NCBI GenBank assembly: GCA_025174535.1
Contig: JALBUN010000004.1
Span: 930,001 to 994,000, forward strand
Origin: Cantharellus purpuraceus
Lineage: Eukaryota; Basidiomycota; Agaricomycetes; Cantharellales; Hydnaceae
DNA length: 64,000 nucleotides
Direction of reading: 5' to 3'
Below the pieces are notes generated by a model, which had not been told where the DNA came from, made no database searches, and was given only the letters and a program-made list of their open reading frames with translations. Of the stretch, positions 36,139-46,423 are shown piece by piece (within the stretch, counting starts at the first letter, position 1; every line of letters begins with the position of its first letter). Both the position numbers and the translations under genes were made by a program.

Positions 36139-37569
36139 TGTATGGGAATCACCTTTTCCCTATCAAATTCCATTTATGCAGCACCAATGTGCTATTCTTT
36201 GCTTTTCCATTCCTAAATATCAGCATATATTTGATGCTTGTACCTGGAATGGACTTATTCAAATATTCTCTATTTTTCCATATTTTTCTGGGAATATTCC
36301 ATGCAGAACTCGGCCCAGAATCATTTATTTCTGCTGTGCTACAGTTGTGGACCCATAGGCGCCCACAAACCTTCGCGCAGCCGGCTCTCCCCTTTTGGAC
36401 CAGGCATTTGGCCTCAATTCAAGCTCAGATGTCTCTGATCAATAAATATTCTGTAACTTAACAACCACAGCCTCTCAGGGCACTATTTTCCGTGGAGATC
36501 ATCACATGACATGTGGCTATCCATGGCTGTCCAAACCAGTGCAGAAAACAGGGTGGACACCCTTCTTTTTGCCTGATCAGTGCCTAGCTCAGGGATCAGA
36601 TCAGCTGATGGGTGATCAAATCAGGTGATTGCCTTGGAATATTCTACCCCTTTCCATAACATTCTAGCTGTTTCCTTCTATTATTAGATAGAACTTTCCA
36701 GAACCATTATTCAGCTCCTGATCAGTGTTAGTGCTGTGATCAGATCCTGTGATTGGCTTGGAATATTCTACCCCTTTCTTCCATCTTCCACAACCTTCCA
36801 GTAGCTTCCATCTATTAATAGGTAGAATATTCCAGAAGCATTAGTCAGCCCCTGTAAATACAATATATAAGGAGGCCATTCTGCCTCTGAAAGAATAACA
36901 TATCATCATATTCTACCCATCTTCTGCACACCAGTGTGACTAGAGTGACATACAGTGTCATCCTCTATCTCAGCAACTGTTGATTACCAGTTCAAGGATC
37001 TTTTACAGTTGTGTAACTGTACTTGATTGCACTTTAAGTAGTGATATTCCTGCTTTGGCGTGAGTGTAGTATCTGCCTCACGTGACTACGAATCTACAGG
37101 GTGAGATTGTCTGTCGATAGTCCTGCCATTAATGCTCTTGTTTAAGTAACTAGTGTGTACTGCCTTTGCAGAGCATTAGAAGCTTGAACTCGTGTGAAGC
37201 AGTTGCTAGACTACTTCACACATCGCTGTTACCCGCTTCTGAGTGCCACTGGTTGGACGGTTGGATTCATCCACCTACTTCCTTTAGCCTCTAAGTGCAT
37301 TCCCCTCTTTTTGGAATATCTGGACCCCTAAGTGTCCGTGAACTCTAGACTCTGGAAGTCTTATTCATTTCTTGCTGCTAAGAAGCGTATTACCTTTCTG
37401 CGTATAGTCTGCATTGACCAATACAAAGGATTGTAACCAAAGTACAAGCGTTAAATCGTTTCTGGAGTTGTGCTGCAGCAGGGTTTGATATTCTTCTCAG
37501 CTGTTCATTCACGGAATTGTGGTGATTTAGAGTTTGCCCTAACACCATAATTTTGCGGGTTCCAAAACA
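36139..37569 (+). repeat. 5' LTR of the chromovirus
   Basis: The ends are TGTATGGGAATCACC and GGGTTCCAAAACA. A TATA-like ATATATAAGG at about 36,863 is the likely promoter, and a CACGTG sits at about 37,080. It is colinear with the copy at 46,424-47,853. Confidence 0.95.
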
Positions 37570-37571
37570 TT

Positions 37572-37587
37572 TGGTGGACACTCTGGG
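37572..37587 (+). other. Candidate primer-binding site
   Basis: TGGTGGACACTCTGGG starts two bases after the 5' LTR. Its complement would be a tRNA 3' end terminating in CCA. I cannot name the tRNA from memory; a tRNA search of the host genome would settle it. Confidence 0.45.
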
Positions 37588-37867
37588 AATTGCTTAAGCA
37601 GTGTCTAGAGTGTAGATTCTAAGCACCATTGCAGATATAACCCGACCTTCTATCACTAAGTCTTTACTCAATATAGTTTCTCGTAATCTGGAACAAACCG
37701 ATTTGGAATTTCCAGAAGACAAGTTCTATAGTCACACTCGTCTGCCCTCCTCCTCTAATCCTAACTCTCCTCTTTATCTAAACCCTTATCCAACACCAAC
37801 TCGTATACAAACTCGTTTTGAATCGTATCGACCTCGTGACAAGTTGACCTCATTCAAGCTGAGCAAC

Positions 37868-40800
37868 ATGTCTACTTCAACAATTCGACAACAACAACAA
37901 CTCGAGGACGACCCGTCTACTCCTTTGGCTGCTCAACCAGAGCGACCTATTGCCCCTATCACTCCTGGCTTCTTGCACACTAGATCCCCACTCACTCCTG
38001 TGAATGATCTTGACCAGACATTTACTACGGATGAAGAGATTAGTGCTGCTGATGCCTCTTTTGCTGTGGAAGTTGATCAGACTAACCATGCACTTACCAA
38101 TTGGACTTTTGATGGACCCCTGATCACAGGACCATTACAAAATGTCTTCGTAGTGCCTGGTAAGCCTTTGAAAAGCTTCAGTGCAGCAAGAGTTCGGAGA
38201 GAGGTCAGACTTGATCCCCTACTCTCTTCCAGAAGAGATTCACTCCTTAGCATTGCAGAGATGAGCTTTAATCGTGCGGAAGCACCAGGTACTAGAGCTC
38301 TGAATCGTCTTGCTACTGGACTCTTCAGGAAAGAATTAGCGTTACTCAATGTGGTACTGCTCGGACATCCTGGACGAGTTAGTCAGCATGGTAGTACGGG
38401 GTATTATCTTGATCCATGGAAGTATAAGCAACTGTTAGACACTCTTAATCATATTGCAAATGAGAGAGAAAGTGTTCTGCAGCAGATGAAACTTCCTCCT
38501 CCTACTGTCCCTACATTGCCTTCGGAATGGCCTAGTGACTCCCTTTGGAGTTCCAAAGACCTGGAAGTGCTTTGTGTTACACTACGTGAAGATGTAGAAA
38601 ACTTTTTGGCATTTTATTGGGATGCTGTATCCAAGTACAAGGGTTCTTGGAAACCAGTAAAGGATGACTTTCTGTCTCCTGCTCTCCCAGACATTTCTGA
38701 GATGTCTTCTGACATTAATGGTTTCAAAATTCGCTTCGCTGCTGCCCAAGCTGCTTTGCAGAGAAAGGTTGCTGCGGATACTAGTTTTTATGAAGCTAAA
38801 GTCATTAATGCATCGGTGAATCCTGTCCTTGGACATGATCTTCCCACTCTTGCAGCTATGCCTGTCAGGGATGCTCAGCAGTCAACTGTTGCCTATACTG
38901 TTAAGGAAGCTCCTTTGATTTCCAGATTGGATCAAGGAGAAAAATTTCCAGTTGATCATGAACGGATTAGACAGAGACAGTCTGCGGTTTACAACCGTGG
39001 TCCCAGACCCTCTACTCTTTTCAATTCTCCTTACCATCAGGATCCTAGTAAACTTACGGGATCTGCAGGTTTGGAAGAAATGTTCTATACTCCTCCTCAA
39101 GTTCAGAGCAGGGGTACTTTAGGCATTCCAGAATCCATTAGGGTTCCTCACGGAACTTATGGAGCTTCTGGAGGAGGTGCTCCACCTCCTGGAGGAGAAC
39201 CTCCTGATGATGACGGATCATCTGGTCCCCCTCATACACCTAATCCATTTTTGCCTAGACCATCATTGCCACATAGAAGTGGAAGGAGTAATCCTCCCCC
39301 TCTGGGTAGGCATGGAGGCTCAGGTCCTCCTGATGGAGGTGATGGTGGAGGTTACGGTCATAGTCCAGACTGGGGGGATCTTGATCAGAGAAATCCTAAT
39401 CTCGGATTAGGCGCTCCAGTGACTCAGAGCAAGCTGGAAGCTTACTTTGATAACAAGTTGCGTCAGGACTTAGTCCCTGAGTGGGATGGAAACCCTGACA
39501 GTTTGGCTCAATGGATATTGAAAGTAAATCATTTGGCTCAGCGATCTCCTATGGTCTTCAAGCAATTGGGACAAATTATCCCTTTGCGGTTGCGTAAAGG
39601 AGCTGAGAGATGGTTTTTCTCCTTACCATTGTCATATCGCCAAGAAGCAACTGAGGACTGGAAGTCCATCAGAGAAGTCATTGGTTCATACTATATGAAC
39701 AGAGCCTGGTTGGATAGGCAGAAAGCTAGAGCAACTCGTGCTACTTTCAGAGAGCCTGGCTTTACTAATGAGACTCCTAGTGAGTATTACGTTAGAAAGT
39801 CAGAGCTATTGAGACTGGTCAGCAAGCTGTCAGACTCAGAGCTTATATTGGAAATCATGAATGGTGCTCCACCATATTGGCACACAGTCATTGATGCTCA
39901 CAGGTGTTCATCTGCAGTGGAATTCCAAACTGCTATCAAGTATCACGAGGAATCATTGTCACATGCTCCTTTCTCTTCAGGAGACAACCTGGAAAGACGT
40001 ATTAGAAATTTGGAAAATTCTTTGCATCAAACCAAACCTAGGTTTGACTCGAACAGATCTTTTAGAGATGCTAGAGCTCATCTGGTTGGATGGTCATCCA
40101 AATTGAATCCTCCAAAATTCCCTCGGGATGATTCTAATGTGTCTAAAAATTCCACACCTGAATCCAAAGGAGCTAGACCTTGCAGGCATTGTGGCAGTAA
40201 CAAGCATTGGGATAATGAGTGCAAACATGCCAGTTCAGCATCTCGCTCTGCCCATACACGTTACACGGTTTCTAATGAAGAAGCTAATGCAGACCTTGCC
40301 TATGAGGATATGTACCTTGAATCACTTCATGAATCAGAAGTGGATTTAAGTTCAGACAATGCTCATGTTAATAATGTTGCAACTGAGAATATCCCTGAAG
40401 AACCTTCATCGGATCAACAGGAATCTGCTCAGGATACAGAGGCACATTGTCAACTTGCTAAACCAGCCATGAGCTTGCTGGAAAGTATGTCCCGACTGGG
40501 GGGATCCATACCTAATAGAGAAAAATCTTCTGAGCCTTTGTCTCTGGAAAACTCTTTTTCTGAGACATTCACTCCTAAATCTCGTCAAGAGAGGAGAAGG
40601 TTAATGAAAGATTCCAAACATGTAGCTGCTTTCCTAAGGAATTCTAAGCTTACTAGTTGGGCTCCTAACTCCTTGATTAAACTCAAGCGTTTCATGTCCA
40701 GACCAGCAGGCTGTGCCTTCCTTGGATCTTCTGCAACCACTACTAATGTTTGGCTGGGAGAATATGGAAAGAATCAAACTACCCTTGTAGCTGATTCTGG

Positions 40801-41551
40801 TTCAGACATAACCCTTATCTCTCAGAAAGCTCTTTGCTCTATGGAGAATCCTCCTAAGATCAAAACAGGTCAGAAAATTAACTTGATACAAGTTACTGGC
40901 ACATCAAAAATTTCTGGATACGTTACGGTGCCCATTTACTTTGACTCTGACTCTGGACCAGTTCAGATTGAAGTTGAAGCTTATGTGGTCAAAGGCATGA
41001 CTACCCCTGTCATTCTTGGGAATGATTTTGCTGATCAGTACTCTATCTCACTTATAAGAGAAGGCTCAGATAGCTATCTTATGTTTGGTAATACTGGACG
41101 GAAAGCCAAGATTGAGAACTCAGTGAGCTCACCCTTATTGGATGAGAATGGTCACACCTTTAAAATAAGAGCCCTTCCTGACCTTGCATCTCTAACTGCA
41201 AAGTTCAAGGCTCATAGGCGTATTAAGAACTCTCGGAAACGGATTAGAGCACGCATTTTGGATTCAAGTGTTAGGGCCTTACATCCCGTCACAATTCCTC
41301 CTGAAACTGCTTCTCTAATTCCTGCTTCTATCTATTTCCCTGGGAATAGTAATGAAGTTTATGTGGAAAAAGTGCTTCACTCAAATCATGGGCCTGAAGA
41401 TTTCTATGGCATCTCAGATGCAATTGTATCTCGGAATAACCCGTGCCTACATGTTAGCAATTTTCATCACAACCAGTTACTATACATCAAGGACAACTTC
41501 TGGGTCATGCTAGAAATCCTTCCAATTGGCTGGATCGGACTTCTAATTTGA
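37868..41551 (+). CDS. Chromovirus ORF1: Gag plus aspartic protease
   Basis: The 1,227-aa protein starts at the first good ATG (MSTSTIRQQQQL), although the frame is open from 37,703. Residues 1-500 are a long N-terminal region ending in a Pro/Gly-rich stretch (GGGAPPPGGEPPDD). A capsid-like helical region lies at about 520-690 (LRLRKGAERWFFSLP, FREPGFTNETPSEYYVRK). A CCHC zinc knuckle begins at Cys 772 (CRHCGSNKHWDNEC). The aspartic protease motif VADSGSDITLIS is centred on Asp 976, with VILGNDFADQY downstream. The long N-terminal region is unusual for gypsy Gag. The frame ends in a TGA that overlaps ORF2 by four bases, so ORF2 would be reached by a -1 frameshift or re-initiation. Confidence 0.88.
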   Translation: MSTSTIRQQQQLEDDPSTPLAAQPERPIAPITPGFLHTRSPLTPVNDLDQTFTTDEEISAADASFAVEVDQTNHALTNWTFDGPLITGPLQNVFVVPGKPLKSFSAARVRREVRLDPLLSSRRDSLLSIAEMSFNRAEAPGTRALNRLATGLFRKELALLNVVLLGHPGRVSQHGSTGYYLDPWKYKQLLDTLNHIANERESVLQQMKLPPPTVPTLPSEWPSDSLWSSKDLEVLCVTLREDVENFLAFYWDAVSKYKGSWKPVKDDFLSPALPDISEMSSDINGFKIRFAAAQAALQRKVAADTSFYEAKVINASVNPVLGHDLPTLAAMPVRDAQQSTVAYTVKEAPLISRLDQGEKFPVDHERIRQRQSAVYNRGPRPSTLFNSPYHQDPSKLTGSAGLEEMFYTPPQVQSRGTLGIPESIRVPHGTYGASGGGAPPPGGEPPDDDGSSGPPHTPNPFLPRPSLPHRSGRSNPPPLGRHGGSGPPDGGDGGGYGHSPDWGDLDQRNPNLGLGAPVTQSKLEAYFDNKLRQDLVPEWDGNPDSLAQWILKVNHLAQRSPMVFKQLGQIIPLRLRKGAERWFFSLPLSYRQEATEDWKSIREVIGSYYMNRAWLDRQKARATRATFREPGFTNETPSEYYVRKSELLRLVSKLSDSELILEIMNGAPPYWHTVIDAHRCSSAVEFQTAIKYHEESLSHAPFSSGDNLERRIRNLENSLHQTKPRFDSNRSFRDARAHLVGWSSKLNPPKFPRDDSNVSKNSTPESKGARPCRHCGSNKHWDNECKHASSASRSAHTRYTVSNEEANADLAYEDMYLESLHESEVDLSSDNAHVNNVATENIPEEPSSDQQESAQDTEAHCQLAKPAMSLLESMSRLGGSIPNREKSSEPLSLENSFSETFTPKSRQERRRLMKDSKHVAAFLRNSKLTSWAPNSLIKLKRFMSRPAGCAFLGSSATTTNVWLGEYGKNQTTLVADSGSDITLISQKALCSMENPPKIKTGQKINLIQVTGTSKISGYVTVPIYFDSDSGPVQIEVEAYVVKGMTTPVILGNDFADQYSISLIREGSDSYLMFGNTGRKAKIENSVSSPLLDENGHTFKIRALPDLASLTAKFKAHRRIKNSRKRIRARILDSSVRALHPVTIPPETASLIPASIYFPGNSNEVYVEKVLHSNHGPEDFYGISDAIVSRNNPCLHVSNFHHNQLLYIKDNFWVMLEILPIGWIGLLI

Positions 41552-44500
41552 ACCAGACTCAATTAGAGACTTGTCTCTCTCACGCCAGACTCATAAAAGC
41601 TCTTGCTCAACAGAACTTTGAGACTGGTGCGGTACCTACTGTTGCCTCTCTTGAATCAGATGGAGAGGTGGTACAAGGAGGACCTAAGGCTCAGGAAATT
41701 TCCCCTGAGGATGTTCCTGAAAACCAACTGTTGGATGAAATTGACTTCTCACCAGAGCTCAATGATGCCAATAGGAAGGCTCTTCAAGATACAGTTCTGG
41801 CACATAAAGACGCATTTGGTCTTGATGGCAGACTTGGCAATTATGATGCAAAAGTTGAAATCAATCTCAGGCCTGAGGCCAAAGAAATTTCACTACCTCC
41901 TTATAATGCCTCACCTGCCAAAAGGGAAGTCATTGACAAGCAAATGGATGCTTGGCTCAGTCTTGGAGTCATTGAACCATCCAAAAGTCCTTGGGGTTTT
42001 CCAGCACTTATAGCCTATCGTAATGGGAAACCAAGAATGTGTATAGACTATAGGAAACTCAATGAGATTGCTGTCCCGGATGAATTTCCCTTGCCAAGAC
42101 AAGATTCCATTTTGCAGGCACTCACTGGATCTCGTTGGTTATCCACCTTGGATGCATTAGCGGGTTTCACACAGCTGCAAATGTCGGACAGTGCCAAAGA
42201 AAAAACTGCATTCAGAACTCATAGAGGACTGTATCAGTTCAAACGGATGCCCTTTGGGTATCGGAATGGACCTGCAGTCTTTCAAAGAGTGATGCAAGGT
42301 GTCCTAGCACCTTTTCTATGGGTGTTTGCCCTGGTCTATATTGATGATATTGTCATATATTCCAAGACATTCAAAGAACACTTGGATCATCTAGACAAAG
42401 TGTTTGGAGCTATAGAAAAGTCTGGAATCACCTTATCTCCTGCTAAGTGCCATTTGGCCTACCAGTCATTGCTACTGTTAGGACAAAAGGTATCACGGTT
42501 AGGTCTATCAACTCACAAGGAGAAGATAGATGCTATACTGGAATTGGCAGAACCAAAGAATGTGCATGACCTACAAATCTTCCTCGGAATGGTGGTATAC
42601 TTCTCCTCATATATACCATTCTATGCATGGATTGTAGCTCCCTTGTTTGAATTGCTCAAAAAGAATTCAACTTGGGAATGGGGCAATACTCAACAAGAAG
42701 CCTTTGATTTGGCTAAAAATGCCCTTGTCAGTGCGCCAGTCAGAGCGTATGCCATTCCTGGTCTCGGATATAGAGTCTACTCTGATGCATGTGATGTCGG
42801 AATTGCTGCTATACTTCAGCAGATTCAACCTCTCAAAATCAGAGATCTCAAAGGTACCAAAGGGTATGAGAAACTCAAATCAGCTTATGACAAAGGATTA
42901 CCTGTACCACAATTGGTGATTCCCGTGTTAAAAGATGAAACTCTCCCTAAGCCAGGTACTTGGGATAAAGACTTTGAAAACACTACGGTTTCAGTAGAAC
43001 GAGTCATTGCTTACTGGTCTCGTACCTTGAAACCAGCTGAAAGGAATTACTCTCCTACAGAAAGGGAGGTGCTTGCATTACGAGACGGTCTTATCAAATT
43101 TCAACCCTACATTGAAGGGGAGAAAGTAGTAGCCATCACAGACCATGCAGCCCTCATCTGGAGTCGGACCTACCAAAATGTTAATCGGCGGTTATTAACT
43201 TGGGGAACTGTATTTGCTGCATACCCTGAATTAAAAATCGTACACCGAGCAGGACAGGTTCACTCTAATGTAGATCCTATTTCCAGACTCAGAAGGAATG
43301 TTCCATATCAAGATGGGCCTTCTTCTGATGACTCCATTCCTACTATCCTGGACTCGGAACAGGATCCACTTGTGGATTTTTATTCTGATATCTCTCCTCA
43401 CTTTGAAGCCAGAACTTTAATGTTAATGGCTGCATATGAAGAAGAGAACCAGAGAATTCCACTGAGCGTGCATGCTTCTTCCATCCAAGTCAATACCAGC
43501 CTGGAAGAAGATTTCACCATTCCATACGTGACAGCCAAAGGCTATAATCTAGTCTCTAGCCTTGCTCAGGAAGAGATTCAGAAAATAGTTGATTCGTATG
43601 CCAAAGATCCTTACTTCAAAAGGGTCAGATCTGAATTACGACAGGAGTCTAATTGGATCAGTCTGAAGCATCCACTCCTTTTTGAAAATGAGGATGGATT
43701 GCTTTACTTTGAAGATTGGAATGGCAATTACAGGCTATGTGTACCCAAGGCTGAGCAATCTAATCTTCTAAGTGAAATTCATGATGAAATCACTGAAGGA
43801 GCTCATGCGGGTTATCATAAAACGTACAACAAACTGGCTTCTACCTTCTATTGGCCTAGAATGAGTAGAGATGTCAAGAAGTTTGTTGTAAGCTGTGATA
43901 TTTGCCAGAAAGCCAAACCAAGGCGACACGCACCTATTGGACTGTTGCAGCCCATACCTATTCCAGAAAATCCTTTTGAAGTTATCACCATGGACTTCAT
44001 TATGGAATTACCTGAGAGCAATGGGTGCGATTCCATCCTGGTGATAGTGGATAAACTTACAAAGTTTGGCATCTTTGTCCCTACTCAAAGCACTATTAAT
44101 GAGGAGTGAACTGCTCGGATACTGTTTGAACATGTGCTATCCAAATATGGAATTCCCAAACAAATTATATCCGACAGAGATCCCAGATGGACCAGCACCT
44201 TCTGGAAAGAGATATGCAAGCAAATAAATACTAGAAGAGCTCTAACTACAGCCTATCACCCTCAAGCAGATGGTCAAACTGAGGTGTTGAACCAGACGCT
44301 TGAAACCGCGCTACGTTCTTATGTAAGCCCGACGCGCGACAACTGGGCGGCTCTCCTCTCTCCATTTGCTCTATCCTACAATAACCTCCCACACTCCGCG
44401 ACTGGATTCGCGCCGGCATTTCTACTGTATGGCTACCATCCACGCACTCCCTCTTCCTACATTCATTCATCTACTCATGGCGTTCACCGGCCTTCCAGCC

Positions 44501-45165
44501 CGCCGGCCCCGCGACCAGTTGGATCGGTCGATCGCGTTGATTTAATCAAGTCCCCTGCCAATGAAGTTGAAAGTACGAAAGCTATGGACTTCCTAAGTGA
44601 ATTAGCTACTTACCGATCTCAGGCTAGAGAAGCCCTGCAATTTGCGCAGGTTGCTCAGCAAAAGAATTTCAACACCGGTCGTCTGGCTCAAGAATTCGAC
44701 GTTGGCGATCGCGTTCTCATCAATCCCCATTCCCTCAGTCTATTGCATGCTCAGAAAGGCCTAGGTAAGAAGCTCCAAATGAAATACGATGGCCCCTTTG
44801 ATATCATACAAAAATTAGGGCCGGCTACCTATTGCCTTCGCATGCCTGCGTCATACGGGCTCCACCCTGTCCTTAACATCGCTCACCTCGAGCTCTACTC
44901 CTCCTCACCCCCTTCCTTCGGTTCACGACCTCTCAGATCTCTTGAACGCGCTGATTTCACGCAACTCCCAGAATTCGAGGTCGAGTCCATCATCGGTGAA
45001 CGATGGCGAAAGGCCCGTAATGGCCGGCGTGTCCAGGAGCTCCTCACGCGTTTCATCGGATACGACTCATCATATGACGAGTGGCTCCCACGAAAGAACC
45101 TTCGCAACGCTCCCGACCTCCTTCGCGATTGGGATCGACGCGATCGGGGTATCTCTCGCCACTAG
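41548..45165 (+). CDS. Chromovirus ORF2: reverse transcriptase, RNase H, integrase, chromodomain
   Basis: The frame is -1 relative to ORF1, 1,205 codons with one in-frame TGA at 44,107-44,109. RT motifs are LGVIEPSKSPWGFP, MCIDYRKLNEI, FKRMPFGYRNGPAVFQR and LVYIDDIVIYS. RNase H follows (VYSDACDVGIAA, NYSPTEREVLAL). Integrase has the HHCC finger (HAGYHKTYN...CDICQKAK). The catalytic triad lies in TMDFIMELP, ISDRDPRW and YHPQADGQTEVLNQ. A C-terminal chromodomain starts EFEVESIIGERWRK and includes GYDSSYDEWLPRKNL, which in this clade targets integration to heterochromatin. From about 44,285 the base composition becomes clearly richer in GC and CpG than upstream. The TGA falls between the first and second catalytic Asp and would prevent a full integrase without readthrough. 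Confidence 0.88.
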
Positions 45166-45362
45166 GGCTTCCTCTATCTATGACTCTCTTATCTCGGCCT
45201 TCTACCCTATTCCTTCCCCTTCCTAGCTATTCCAGATCCTTTCCCTACTGTTCTATAAACCCAATATCATGATGTCTTCATTTTACTCAATCCCAACCGC
45301 ATCTAACTTTTGAAAAACCTCAGCAAATCTTTAGTCTTTCCACCTATCTACTTCTTTCCACT

Positions 45363-46391
45363 ATGGCTAACTACCCTGATGTGTCTGTCATTGACTTCGT
45401 GATTCATAAAGAAAACGATACATATATACAAGGTGGAGTTCCTGTACCTAACTACGGACTCCAATTCACTTCCAACTTCGACTTCTACCAACCCAATCGT
45501 TTTGACTTCATCTATCTTGAAGCACCGGCAAGTGAGTATGCCATACTACGCAATGACCTTGCCAGCAGCTTCTGGGAGACGTTGAAGATGAAAACTCGAT
45601 ACATTCTCGCAGCTGCTCACGGATGGGACGGCGAGTCAGCCCTCGAACCTCTCCCTTCTGAGATTCCTCTTGGAAAGCTCCAGGAGATAGATATGATTCC
45701 CCCTCCTTTTCCAGCTCGTAACCAACTCTCATTCAACTTCTTCCTCCTCCCAGAGAAACCCTCTGTCATACGTGAATGGATCCGTGCTTGGCAGAATCAG
45801 TCTCGCCAGCTCTCTGCATGGATCTGCAAATCCAAAATCAATAGTGCACGCCTCCCAGGCTGCTCCTGGAGGTGGCCAACTTCACCACTCTACTCCCATC
45901 CTTTGGATGACGTGTCAGAATTTGATGACGGAATCTCCCAAGCCACTGAGGTGAACTCCACTATATCCGAGTCCTCTCTCCCCTCTCTCCCAGTCGTTCA
46001 TGCTTTCAGAGCCCATGCTGAACCTGATGGTCTCAAAAGACCCCGTGGGTCGTCCCCTTTCGAGGCCAATCGTGATGGTGTCGATGCCAACAAGAAACAA
46101 CTTGTGTTGTGGCAACCTTCAGCGACCCAACTTCGAGAGATGTACCTTTCCCTTTCACGTGGATATGTTAGCTCATACTCTGCTCCCACGTCTTCTATCA
46201 CCACTCCTCCCAACTCACCAGCTCCTCCTCCCTATCACAAAAACTCAACTCACTCCTATGATCCTCGAGTTCCTAAACCTATATTGACTCGTCGGACTCG
46301 ACTCACGACTCGTGTGTTCAAAAATCCTTATGCCACGGGTAACTCTGGAGGATATGAGAGGACGGAAGGGAGGAAAGATGTGCGTGACTAG
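45363..46391 (+). CDS. Extra 342-aa ORF of the chromovirus, between pol and the 3' LTR
   Basis: The ORF starts ATG in a good context (CCACTATGGC) after a 197-bp spacer and ends 32 bp before the 3' LTR. The N-terminal half looks globular (YGLQFTSNFDFYQPNRFDF, SEYAILRNDLASSFWETL, FNFFLLPEKPSVIREWIRAW). The C-terminal half is Ser/Pro-rich and ends basic (LTRRTRLTTRVFKNPY). There is no signal peptide, membrane segment, zinc knuckle or furin-like site, so it is not an envelope despite its position. I do not recognise a family. Composition resembles the GC-rich 3' part of pol and not the AT-rich gag and RT. Confidence 0.72.
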   Translation: MANYPDVSVIDFVIHKENDTYIQGGVPVPNYGLQFTSNFDFYQPNRFDFIYLEAPASEYAILRNDLASSFWETLKMKTRYILAAAHGWDGESALEPLPSEIPLGKLQEIDMIPPPFPARNQLSFNFFLLPEKPSVIREWIRAWQNQSRQLSAWICKSKINSARLPGCSWRWPTSPLYSHPLDDVSEFDDGISQATEVNSTISESSLPSLPVVHAFRAHAEPDGLKRPRGSSPFEANRDGVDANKKQLVLWQPSATQLREMYLSLSRGYVSSYSAPTSSITTPPNSPAPPPYHKNSTHSYDPRVPKPILTRRTRLTTRVFKNPYATGNSGGYERTEGRKDVRD

Positions 46392-46423
46392 GTCAGGGAA
46401 AGAATATTTGAAGGGGGGATGAA

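Noticed and set aside
45363..46391. Third ORF as a retroviral-type envelope gene
   Set aside because: It has no signal peptide, transmembrane segment or cysteine pattern, so only its position is env-like.
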